From: Strix aluco
Taxonomy: Eukaryota > Chordata > Aves > Strigiformes > Strigidae
NCBI RefSeq assembly: GCF_031877795.1
Contig: NC_133958.1
Span: 4,526,001 to 4,590,000, forward strand
Direction: 5' to 3'
Length of the DNA: 64,000 nucleotides
In this document: positions 50,683-61,100 of the stretch, piece after piece
Position numbering within the stretch: position 1 is the stretch's first letter
Layout of the letters: each line of letters opens with the position of its first letter
Program-made: the position numbers and the translations under genes
The notes under the pieces: model-generated
Told to the model about the DNA's origin: nothing
The model's input: only the letters and a program-made list of their open reading frames with translations
Databases searched by the model: none

Positions 50683-51300
50683 AAACCCAGCGTGCCAAAC
50701 CTGGTGTGCAAAACCCAGCGTGCCAAAATCCAGCGTGCAAATCCCAGCATGCAAATCCCAGCGTGCCAAAATCCAGCGTGCAAATCCCAGCGTGCAAAAC
50801 TCAGCGTGCCAAAATCCAGCGTGCAAATCCCAGCGTGCAAAACTCAGCGCGCAAATCCCAGCGTGCAAAACCCAGCATGCCAAAATCCAGCGTGCAAATC
50901 CCAGCGTGCAAAACTCAGCATGCAAATCCCAGCATGCCAAAACCCAGCGTGCAAAACCCAGCGTGCAAATCCCAGCGTGCAAAACCCAGCGTGCCAAAAT
51001 CCAGCACGCAAATCCCAGCATGCAAATCCCAGCGTGCCAAAATCCAGCGTGCAAAACCCAGCATGCAAAACCCAGTGTACCAAAATCCAGCGTGCAAATC
51101 CCAGCGTGCAAATCGCAGCGTGCATATCCCAGCGTGCCAAACCCAGCGTGCAAAAATCAGCGTGCCAAACCTGGTGTACAAAACCTGGTGTGGCAAACCA
51201 GGTGTGCAAAATCTGGTGCGTAACACCCAGCGTGTCAAACCTGGCGTGCGAAGGGTGTCACGTAAACTCCAGCACATAAAACCCGGGTACGAAACCCGGC
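50683..51300. repeat. Minisatellite, 14/15-bp unit, about 42 copies
   Basis: CAGCGTGCAAATCC, CAGCGTGCAAAACC and CAGCGTGCCAAAATC alternate head to tail, partly as a 15+14+14 higher-order unit of 43 bp. The last 130 bp are more diverged (TGGTGTGCAAAAC forms). No unit has a stop codon in any plus frame, so long repetitive open frames appear on both strands; these are not genes. Variants with CAGCATGCAAAT contain the exact POU octamer ATGCAAAT. Confidence 0.92.
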
Positions 51301-51784
51301 ACTGGGCTCGGTCAGTAGGCTTCTCCGGGGAAAATTGGGTGTGCTGGCGGCTCCGCGCCGAGTGGGAGGCAAAAGTCAAAGTGTTTTTGAGAAGCGCTGA
51401 CAGCGGCTCGAGAGGCAAAGATGAAAGTGGCTCGTGTGAGAACAGAAAGAGGAAGAGGAAACGCAGCAGAAAATGAACTTGTGTGAAAACCCGCCATCTT
51501 CCACGGTCCCCTCCAGCTGGAGGATCCCGCTCAGAGCAATGTGGCTCCTTGGTCACATCTGCTTTTCATAAGGGGACAGACAGACAGTCCCGGCTCTGCT
51601 GCTTCACCCCGGGCCAGATTTGGTTTCTCTGTTCCCAATGTGTCTGTGACTTTCAAAAACCAGGAGTAGCTCCAGATGCTCCCGTGGAATGCATGGCAGA
51701 GGCTCCATGCTCCTTCGCTTCAGGGCTTTGCACTGCCCAAAGGCAAAGCCGTCATGGTGTGTTCAAGCTGGGACATCCCAGATA

Positions 51785-52391
51785 CAGCCTTGCATCCCAG
51801 GTGGCCAAGAAAGCCAACGGCATCCTGGCTTGGATTAGAAATAGCGTGACCAGCAGAAGCAGGGAGGTGATAGTCCCCCTGTGCTCTGCACTGGTGAGGC
51901 CACACCTGGAGTGTTGTGTCCAGTTTTGGGCACCTCAATCCGAGAGAGATCTCGAGGGGCTGGAGCGAGGGCAGAGGAGGGCAACGAGGCTGGGGAAGGG
52001 CCTGGAGAATAAATCCTGTGAGGAGCCATTGAAGGAGGAGAAGGTGAGGGGAGACCTCATCACTCTACAGCTCCCTGAAAGGACGTTGTAGAGAGGTTGG
52101 TGCTGGTCTCTTCTCCCAGGGAATTAGTGACAGAACAAGAGGGAACGGCTTTAAACTGCAACAGGGGAGGTTCAGACTGGACAGGAGGAAAAAATGTTTC
52201 CCAGAAAGAGTGGTCAGAGAGTGGAATAGGCTGCCCAGGGAGGGGGTGGAGTCCCCATCCCTGGGTGTGTTTAAGGGCCTTTGGATGAGCTGTGGGGGGA
52301 TGTGGGGTAGGGGAGAACTGTGTAGAGTCGGGCTGAGGGTTGGACTCGATGATCCCGAGGGGCTTTTCCAACCTGAGTGATTCTGGCATTG
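51785..52391 (+). mobile_element. CR1 LINE, 5'-truncated, about 600 bp
   Basis: This CR1 copy is in sense orientation. It keeps the C-terminal end of the reverse-transcriptase ORF, visible as [27 protein letters not shown] and [19 protein letters not shown], and then the 3'UTR. It finishes with the terminal GGTTGGACTCGATGATCCC block and TGATTCTGGCATT. Frame is kept to about 52088. The 5' boundary is approximate. It lies 1.4 kb upstream of the ENTPD4 promoter. Confidence 0.9.
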
Positions 52392-53097
52392 ACTACAGCG
52401 GTGGGTGGTGGGCAGACAGACGGGCAAACAGCAGGTACCCTGCGTGCGTTAAGAAAATGACAGCAGCCATCAGGCTGGGTGTTCAGTTGTGTCCCAACTC
52501 CCTCCTGCTGGGCTCCCCGGGATGAAGATTAAGTCTGTGACGAAACAATTTGTGACGGCAGAAGGAAGGAGAAGAAATGGAGAAGCCGGAGCAGCCCGGC
52601 AGGTCCAGCTCCTTCTCTCTGCAAATGAATCGGGACCACAGGGGACCAATTTTTGACCTTTGAAAATCACCCGGCGTATCGCTTACCCCTGGAAAAGCAG
52701 CGTTTAACCCACCGGAGCTTTATGCAACACCCTCCAGACCCGTGCCTGGACACGCATGAATCGCCACGCGTGTGGGTTTGCTCACGCGGCCACACGCGGT
52801 TTCACACCAGCAGCCGGGACGAGGCTGAAGCTCACGGCGGGACCCCGGGACCCGCTTCCCGCGGGAGAGGTGAGGCCCCAGCAAAGCTCCAGCCTTTCCA
52901 CGAGGTTATTCCTGTTACTAATCCATTAGAGCTGCCAGGATAAACATTTTCTTTCCAGTTCTCCGAAGGGATCTCGGAGCTGTGTGGGCACAAGCTGTGC
53001 TGCCGCTCAGTGGCAACACGCAGGAGGGTTCCTTGCCTTGCTGGCAGATTTTCAGCCCCTTCGAGGCAAGGAGAGGCTTTTTGCTTGGTTTTTTAAG

Positions 53098-53446
53098 CAG
53101 ATTAATTTATTTGTTACTTATATCATAAATATTTATATGTTTATTACAGGTGCTACAATGCCATTGTGTATTTATAGTATATACAAATACATAATACCTT
53201 ATATTTAGAATATTTACAAACATTTCTCTTTATATATGTCTATTTATATCTATATTTATATTTATAAATATACTTGGTATTTATATTTATTATCTATTAT
53301 TATATTTAAATTTATTATTCAACTATAAATTTTTACATATGTATTTTATTACCTTTAATATTATATTTATTATATTTATATTATGTTTATTGTTTATATA
53401 TTAAATATAATTTATATTTATAAGTGTGTATTTATACGTCTCTATA
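53098..53446. repeat. AT-rich low-complexity tract
   Basis: About 350 bp consist almost only of T/A words such as TATTTATA, TTATTA and ATATTTAT without a strict period. It is probably a degenerate microsatellite. It ends within 100 bp of a strongly GC-rich promoter. Confidence 0.85.
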
Positions 53447-53700
53447 CTGTCTGGATGTTTCTCTTGGTCTGCCTGTACCAGCAGTGTAACGGATAACTTG
53501 CCCCCACCGCGCTATATAATAAATTAACATTAAACCCACCGCCACCTCCCTGGCCACGCCCCCCGCCTTGGCCCCGCCCCCACCACCTGGCCCCGCCCCA
53601 CCTGCAACCACGCCCCCCTCCCGCCCGTCGCCAAGCCTCCCCCGCGCGGCCACGCCCCCGGGGAATCCCTTCCCCGCCCACCACCGTGAGCCCCGGCGCC

Positions 53701-53724
53701 ACGCGTGTGCGTGCGTGCGTGCGT
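53701..53724. repeat. Alternating purine-pyrimidine tract, (GTGC)n
   Basis: Twenty-four bases alternate strictly between purine and pyrimidine, with four GTGC units. They sit about 20 bp upstream of the ETS motif in the ENTPD4 promoter. Such tracts can adopt left-handed DNA; this one is only a candidate. Confidence 0.8.
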
Positions 53725-53749
53725 CACGTCCGGCGGCGGGATCCGGAAG

Positions 53750-53797
53750 TGGCGCGGTGGCCGGTTGCTATGCGGCGGGCCGGCGGCGGGTCGGGAG
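53750..53797 (+). other. ENTPD4: ENTPD4 exon 1, 5'UTR (5' end uncertain)
   Basis: The exon is defined by a consensus donor, GTGAGT, at 53798. It is non-coding with respect to ENTPD4: its ATG at 53770, spliced to exon 2, reads 16 codons and stops. The transcription start is not visible, so the left edge is nominal. Confidence 0.55.
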
Positions 53798-54998
53798 GTG
53801 AGTGCGACCGAGGCTGACCGGGCTCCTCGGCTGGGCAGGGGGAGCGGGAGGCAGCAGGGAGGGCTCCTCCGGGGCGGGCCTGGGCGAGAGAGCGCCTCTG
53901 GGCTCCCGGGGGTGCCGCTGAGTTTCTGGGGAGCAGGGTGGGGGGTGAGGCGGGGCCGGGCCGTGCGGCCTGTCCGCTGCTGGGGGCGTGAGGAAGGGGC
54001 GGGGGGTCCCCCGCAGGCCGCCGCGCTGCCCCGCGGGCTGCCGGTGCCTGTCCCCCTGTCCCTTCCCTTCCCTGCCGCCGCCCGGTGCGGGGTTGTGGGC
54101 GCCGCTCGGAGCGGGAGTGAGCGGCTGCGGTTTGGCACCCGCGCAGGGACTTCGTGGCACCTCGGGCGGGCGCTTTCGTAAGGATAGGGCGTGTGTGGAA
54201 GGGCTGTGAGACCAGCTGGGGGTGGTGGAAAAAGGGTGACAGTCCTGATCCGTGCTGAGGTGTCAGCACTTGTGCACTTGTTGGGTTTTTTGTAAAATGT
54301 TGTCGATGTTCTATTATGTCTGGAGTCTTCACGTTTTGGGGCCTGGCTTTGCAGGTGGTGGCAGAGCTGAAGATACTCTGTTTATGAAGACCTTGTGTGG
54401 CAGGTGCGCTGCTGTGTGTCCAACTTCCTTTGGTCTCCCTGAGCAGAGCCGGGCACAGCTGTGCTCCAGGCAGGGTCAGCCGGAGCAGGTGGCTCAGGGC
54501 AGTGTCCAGTCAGGCTTTGGATGTCCCTGAGGACGGAGACTGCACAACCTCTCTGAGCAGCCTGTTCCTGTGTCCCGCCACCCTCACAGTTTTTTCTTAT
54601 GTTCAGGTGGAATTTCCTGTATTTCAGTTTGTGCCTACTGCTTCTTGTCCTGTCACTGGGCACCACTGAGAAGAGTTTGCTTCCTTCTTCACATTCTCCA
54701 GTCAGATATCTATATGCATTAATGAGAGTTGTCTCTTCTCCAGTCAGAGCAGGCCCAGCTTTCTCAGTCTCTCCTCATGTGAGAGCCGCTTCTGTACCTT
54801 CATCATCTCTGTGGCCCTACACTGACCTTGCTCTATATATTTTTTGTCCCGGAGAGCTCCAGACTGGACCTAGCACTCCAAATGTGGCCTCACCAGTGCT
54901 GAGTAGAGGGGAAGGATCACCTCCCTCCCTTGAATTGCTGTGGCAATGCTCTTCATAATGCTGTCTAGAAGATCACCTATGATTTCTTTTTAACTCAG
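53798..54998 (+). other. ENTPD4: ENTPD4 intron 1
   Basis: This 1,201-bp intron in the leader has a GC-rich first third, followed by a reverse-oriented CR1 that ends about 30 bp before the acceptor TTTCTTTTTAACTCAG. Confidence 0.75.
54440..54968 (-). mobile_element. ENTPD4: CR1 LINE copy, reverse orientation, in ENTPD4 intron 1
   Basis: The reverse complement of CR1 is recognisable through ACAACCTCTCTGAGCAGCCT, CTTGTCCTGTCACTGGGCAC, TCTCAGTCTCTCCTCATG and ATGTGGCCTCACCAGTGCTG, ending with AATGCTCTTCATAATGCTGT. It is truncated at the CR1 5' side. The extreme 3' tail is not recognisable beyond about 54440, so it is either diverged or lost. Confidence 0.88.
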
Positions 54999-55116
54999 GG
55001 ACAGAAGAGCGATGGCTTTGAGAATGGTTGGTGTGCCTTGTCAGTCGGAGGTGACCGGCTGATGTTTGAACACCAGCTGGTCTTTCTCTCTGCTGGTCAT
55101 ATCCCAAAATGGGGAG
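54999..55116 (+). other. ENTPD4: ENTPD4 exon 2: leader plus start codon
   Basis: This 118-nt exon ends with AAAATGGGGAG directly before the donor GTAAGA. Only its last 8 bases code (Met, Gly, two bases of Arg). The ATG at 55109 has A at -3 and G at +4. Two upstream ATGs lie in it: 55012 (16 codons, stop at 55060-55062) and 55062 (a frame that runs past the main start). The resulting N-terminus MGRISISC equals the one I recall for mouse ENTPD4. Confidence 0.85.
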
Positions 55117-58100
55117 GTAAGAATCCCAAAAGAACGGTCAAATTAAACTGTGATGTCTTCTAAGTGAAGGACAGGGAACCTAACCATGAGTTCGTGGCTA
55201 ATGGTGAATTCAAAGGTGGGAATAGTGTCTTGAGTACGCTCAAGCCAGAGCGTGAGCAAAGCTAGAGTAGAGCAAAGTAAAAAGTTTTATGAAGAATCTG
55301 TTTGTCCTTACGTTGTTTCAGAGTGCATGGTGCTGCTTTTTGGTATTAAAGTCCTTTTTTAAAGCAGATTATCCTCTTTGAATTTTAGGATCAGCATCTC
55401 ATGTTTGCTTCCCGCTTCCTGGCACTTCAGCATCTCTCCGGTGGGGTGTCCGCGTATTCTCAACACCACTTTGCGACAGATCGTTGTGATAGGAATACTT
55501 GCTGCTGCTGTCTCTTTGCTTTACTACTCTCTGGTAGTCATCCGCAATAAGTATGGGCGTGCATACAGGGACAAAAGATTCCACAGGTGAGAGCTGAAAA
55601 GACTTTTGTGGAAAGGAATGAAATGGAGTTTTGGTGTGAAAGAGGAAACGCTGACAGGTTGTGCCTGTAAAATACGTGAATGGGGTGGAAAAAGTATGAG
55701 TAAAACTTCCTGCTTTTTAAACAAAACTTTTCTTATCTAACTTTTTAATTTATCAGTAATTCAGCTTTCTAATATCTATGTATCTGTACCAGCTCAGTAA
55801 AACTATAGGCACAAAAATACTGCGTAATAAATTATTTAGGAAATTACTTTTGGTATTTATTCTGAGAATTTGATTCTTATGGGTGGCACTTCACTGTTTT
55901 TTCTTCAGCAACATTCAACAGTGAATACTGTGTGCTTCCTATGATGGAAACAGTTGTCCTGTTTTGAGTCTGATGTTGAGAAAAACTTCCATATGGAACT
56001 TAATTGCCACATAGTAATGCCTAGTTTTCTTCTAGATATCTTGCCCGAGTAACTGACACTGAAGCTACAGATACAAACAACCCCAATCTGAACTATGGAA
56101 TAGTTGTGGACTGTGGCAGCAGTGGCTCTCGGATTTTTGTGTATTGTTGGCCAAGGCACAATGGTAATCCACACGATCTGCTGGACATCAAACAGATGAG
56201 GGACAAAACCAGAAAACCAGTGGTGATGAAAATTAAACCAGGTACTGGAAAGAAGTTAATTTTAGATGCAATTTTCTAGATAGTTGCCTATCCTAACTTT
56301 GCTTTTTCAAACCCCATATTTAAAGTGTCTGGGTAAAGGACACTTGCAAGTTGTCAGCATGGCACTCCTCCAGATTTCTCTGGGTTTGGTTTGCAGAGAG
56401 CTTTGTTCAGCTTTAAAGGTTGAAACATGACCCTGACGGGCAGGAGGGAGAGGTTTCTCGACAGTTGTCGGTTCAGTTGTCAGTTAACTTGATTCTGTTT
56501 ATTTAGTTAATAAATACTTGGCTTTCTGTAAAGCTATCTGAACCACTTATATAAACAGGCAATATGTCTAACACAGGTTTTTGCTTATTGTTTAGAGGAC
56601 GTTCAAGTGTTAGCTTCATTCTTATTTTTCTCATTTTTGTAGTTGATTTCATGGGTTTGGGTTGTTGGTTTCTTCTCTCTGCGTTGGCTATCAAGATTTT
56701 CCAGGAAATGCCCAAAACTTGAGTTGCTTCCCTCTCCTATTTATCTGTTTCACTAGGCATTTCGGAGTTTGCCAGCTCTCCTGAAAAGGTCAGTGATTAT
56801 ATTTCTCCACTTCTGAGCTTTGCTGCTGAACATGTGCCACGTGCAAAGCACAAAGAGACTCCTCTTTATATTCTGTGTACTGCAGGAATGAGGATTCTGC
56901 CAGAAAGGTTATTGGCTGTCTTATTTTTAGCATTTAGAATAGCGATCCTGGTGTGTCTGACTATTTTTAACTGTTCAAACTGTAATTTTGCAGCCAGCAG
57001 AAGGCAATACTTGAAGATCTGCTCACTGATATTCCTGTGCATTTTGATTTTCTGTTTTCGGACTCACATGCAGAGGTTATTTCAGGGAAACAGGAAGGTA
57101 GGTTAACGTTGGAAAAATTATCTTTGCAATGTTTATTACTTTCACAGTACAACTTGGATAACTTTTTTTTTTGTTGCTTTTTAAAATTCTGGTTTGGTTG
57201 AGAGACCTTATTCCTCAGTAGCAACATATGGAGTGTGGAGATGATCATCTGCTGTGATCTTCTAATGTGTCTAAATGTTTTCTAATTAGCAGTGAAAATA
57301 ACTTATCTGTGTTTAGCAGGAATTTTAATCCATTTTCTCTGGGTTTGGGGAGGGAGGGGTAAGGATAAGGCATAACATTCTTGATGGAACAAACCTTGCA
57401 GGGAAAAATGGTTTCTAAAGGAGCAATGTTTTGATGTGGTCAACTCACTAGAGGCTTAAAAACACTTTAAAAGCTAACTTGCTTACTTTTTCTGAAATGT
57501 ACACATCCAATTGTCTTTAATACATTGAATTAGGATTTTTACCATAGCCTTGACTTGGGAGAGAAGGACTAGAATAACTTGTCAGGAATCTTTAACTTCT
57601 AAGTATTTTATATAATATGAGCAGCAATATAGCTTAACTCATATGCAAAAAATCCCTCTTTGTTTTTAAGATTATATGCACCAGATGAATGTACTGAAAT
57701 GTCCAAATATGTTTTCTTATGCATGTAGGAGTATATGCATGGATTGGCATCAACTTTGTTCTTGGAAGATTTGAACATACAGATGATGGTAAGTACCTTC
57801 GTTGTGAATTGGATTTTTAGGAAGGATTTCAGGTACATTCCTGTGCTTTCACTGTTGATGGTGTGTTTTTAGACAGAGATGTTAATGAATGGTGTGTGTG
57901 CAGATGCTGATGTTGGCTTAATTTGTATGTGAAGTTCCAGTGATCTGCATTGCTACAAAAAAGTTAAGTAGAAATAGTGTACTGCTGCTTTAGGCCCATC
58001 CTAGTTGTATTTCTTAACACCTTTTTGTCATTTTATCCAGAGGATGAAGCGATTGTGGAGGTGCATGTCCCAGGCAGTGAAAACAAAGAGGCCATCTTCC

Positions 58101-61100
58101 GTAAGAGGACAGTGGGTATTCTTGACATGGGCGGAGTGTCGACTCAGATAGCATACGAAGTCCCTAAAACTGTAAGCTTTGCCTCTTCACAGCAGGTTAT
58201 TATCTGTGCAACTTTCTTCTTTTCCTTTTGATTTATTTTAATGCATATTTGTTGTTTTGTTTTCTTTGTTTTGAGTCCTATTCCTCATTACATCACATGT
58301 CAAAGCCAAGGCAAAAGAAGATGACAAATACAAGTTCCTTCATCAGCTAAGCAATTCATTTGTATTTTGTTCATTCAGAAAGTTTATTTCAATTAGTATA
58401 ATTTGCCACTAATTTTTAAGTGCATTCTTTGTGTGCATGTATGTATGTACAATTTTTAAATTTGTGTTACACTTAAGAGACTGTATTCTGGAGTTTAGAA
58501 ACCAAACGTTGTGTGGTGGTTCTTATATAAGAACTTCTATAAGATACGACTTTTCCTTCAAGTTGGATTGGTAGAAACTGAATTAACAGGACATGGGGGT
58601 AACAGTACAGTTTGTTTAAATATCACCTACATCGTCAGCACCGTTCATCTGTTGCAGGAAGCAAATTTCTTTGTTACAAGTCTTAAATTAAACATAAGTT
58701 GCTCTAGCTTCAATCCACTGAGTTCTTAATTCCTGAATTTTTGAAGCTGGATAATCTCCCATTCACTTAATTGAGAAATATCTAAAGGCTAGCATAAAAG
58801 CCCTGTGTTTTGACTCTCAGTGCACTGTTACAATGATTGTATATATTTATTTTTTTTTAAATCTTCCTGTGAAATGGTGCATTTTCATTATTACAGGTTT
58901 TAATAACCATACTGCCTTTCAGACAGATGGTGTAACAAATAGTTTGGGCTGTTAAACAGAAGTATGGGCGTTTAGATTCAGAGCAGATTGCCCCAGTCAG
59001 ATATGAAATGGAAATAAGAAGAGTTGCAGTCAGTTGATGATGACTGTTGTACATCTCTAGCTGAGCATAAGCTGATATAAAATAGGTTTTCTGGCCATGG
59101 AACCTCTCCAGGTTCCCAGACAATGACAAGAGAGTCAAACAACTGACTGTGACGCTTACAGCCCTAGTGCTGTTCTTCATTCACAGTGTCTGTTGGAAGC
59201 CATGCAGTGTTATGCTCCATTTCTGAGCACGTTCTGCATGAAATGCTTCTGCTACGCAGCTCATAAATATCTGCAAGTGACTGATGTGTGGTATGTGAGG
59301 AGAGATGAGTGATTGATGGGTCGCCTGAAAAGCTGGAGATCTCCAGATTGGAAAATGAAGAACAGCTCTGCTGGGCAGCCTATAAATCTGCCCAGCCTAG
59401 CAATCAGCAGCAGGGGGACTCAGTCAGAGACTGTAGCACTGAGATTAGTAGCCACAGCACGTACTTTTTCAGAGGAGAAGATACTTCAGGGTCTGTAGAA
59501 GCAGTTCTGGAAATTCCTGGAGTATCAGCAGTGATATTGCAGTTCTCTGCAATCAGTATGCTTTGCTCTCCCTAGGAAGTAGAAGGTATGTGGACCTGTG
59601 AAAAGCAAAATAGATAAGTAAGGAGTGAAGTTTAAAGATGTCTTTGAGCATCCAGTTGTCCAGAAAACTCATCTGTAGGTTCTGGCTCATACTGGTTATA
59701 CCTAATCTTGGTGCTTGTGTTCCTACAGGAGGAAGTAGCCAAAAACTTACTTGCAGAATTCAACTTGGGCTGTGATGCTCATCAAACCGAGCACGTATAC
59801 AGAGTCTACGTTGCAACGTTCCTTGGCTTTGGAGGAAACGCAGCGCGCCAGCGATATGAAGACAGTCTGTTTACCAGCACAGTGCTTAAAAACAGGTAAC
59901 TGGCTGCAGCCCCTTGGGGATACGGGTCGTGTGCATCACCAGGCTCAGTAACCCCCCAACTTGAATACATTTAGTAAAGCGTCCTGACGTAAAACTTAAT
60001 TTCTACAGCTGCACGCAATGCTGAAGTTTCCTTAATGGAGGATGCTTTGTTTTGATGCTGTCGTATCCCAGAACTTGCTGTTTCTGATATGCAGTTGTTA
60101 CTGTGCTTGTTCCTTTATACAGACTGCTGGGCAAACAGACTGGCCTGACTTCTGATTCACCCTACCTAGACCCTTGCCTGCCCCTAGATGCTCAGGATGA
60201 GATCCAGCAGAACGGACAGATAATGTATCTGCGGGGAACGGGAGATTTTAATCTGTGTCGTGAAATTATTCAACCGTTCATGAATAAGACTAATGAAACG
60301 CAGACATCTCTTAATGGTGTCTATCAGCCTGCTGTGCACTTTCAGAACAGTGAATTCTATGGTTTCTCAGAGTTCTACTACTGCACCGAGGACGTGTTAC
60401 GCATGGGAGGAGATTACAATGCTGCTAAATTTACTAAAGCCGCAAAGGTAGTGCTCTTGAGAGAAACTCTTAATTCAAAACATCTACTCTCCAGAAGCAT
60501 TTTGTTCGGAAATTCTTGCAACAAAAAATCTACCTTTAAAGATCCAAAATCCTTTTACCCGGCAATAAACTGTCACAGGGCATCTCTCTTCCTCACTGTG
60601 TTTTCTTTCAGAATACTTGTTTTAAGGCACAAGAGTAAAACTGACTCACTGTAGAGGGAACCGGACTTGTGGTAGTCACGTTACAGCAGAAATATTGATA
60701 ATGGGGAAATCCACGCTGCTTCCACCCCTTGCTTCTTTTTAGGAATGTCTGACTTGTTAGAAAAAGGATTTCTTTTCCTCTTGCTTCATACATTTTGCAC
60801 CAGTTTCCCAGGTGTTACTCTTAACAGGGACCAATCTGTTGGGGACAGTTTAAAGTAAGGCTACAACATAGAGTAGAAGAGTACGACCTGCTTTGTCAGT
60901 GCCCTAAAAATAAGTTGTCTAGTTAGTTGGAGAATATAGTGTTACTGAATATTTAACCATAAATGCCAAGTACGGATCAAAATGTTACAGAAAATACCAT
61001 GATGTTCTTGACTTTTCTAGTTTTCAGTATTTGCAGAGCATCTTATCTAGTCGCATCTTTTTCTTAAGGCAGAAGCAATGTTGAAGTCTTTTTTTTTTTT

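Larger units (their letters stand above)
53535..53797 (+). promoter_or_regulatory. ENTPD4: ENTPD4 CpG-island promoter
   Basis: An array of GC boxes (GGCCCCGCCCC-type words, 53540-53665) is followed by an alternating GTGC tract (53701-53724), GTCACGT (53723-53729, half of a CLEAR/E-box-like palindrome) and an ETS-type CCGGAAGTG (53743-53751). No TATA box is seen. The arrangement is typical of a housekeeping promoter and fits a ubiquitously expressed Golgi/lysosomal enzyme. CpG richness continues to about 54150. Confidence 0.65.

Noticed and set aside
50683-51300. CRISPR-like array
   Set aside because: The repeats are contiguous 14/15-bp units without unique spacers in a vertebrate chromosome. 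This is a minisatellite.
51483-52091. A 202-codon open frame as a host gene
   Set aside because: Its second half is the reverse-transcriptase C-terminus of the CR1 copy, and the first part is chance open sequence upstream.
53770-53797. ATG 53770 in exon 1 as the ENTPD4 start
   Set aside because: Spliced to exon 2 it stops after 16 codons, and spliced directly to exon 3 it is out of frame. The ATG at 55109 restores the known N-terminus.
55378-55388. Protein start just before exon 3 of ENTPD4
   Set aside because: The codon there is TTG and the bases before 55389 form a splice acceptor (TTTGAATTTTAG). The real start is in the upstream exon.
60448-60654. Continuation of ENTPD4 exon 10 beyond 60447
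   Set aside because: The frame stays open by chance, but a donor at 60448 and the conserved DYCATKW segment at 61111 show an intron.
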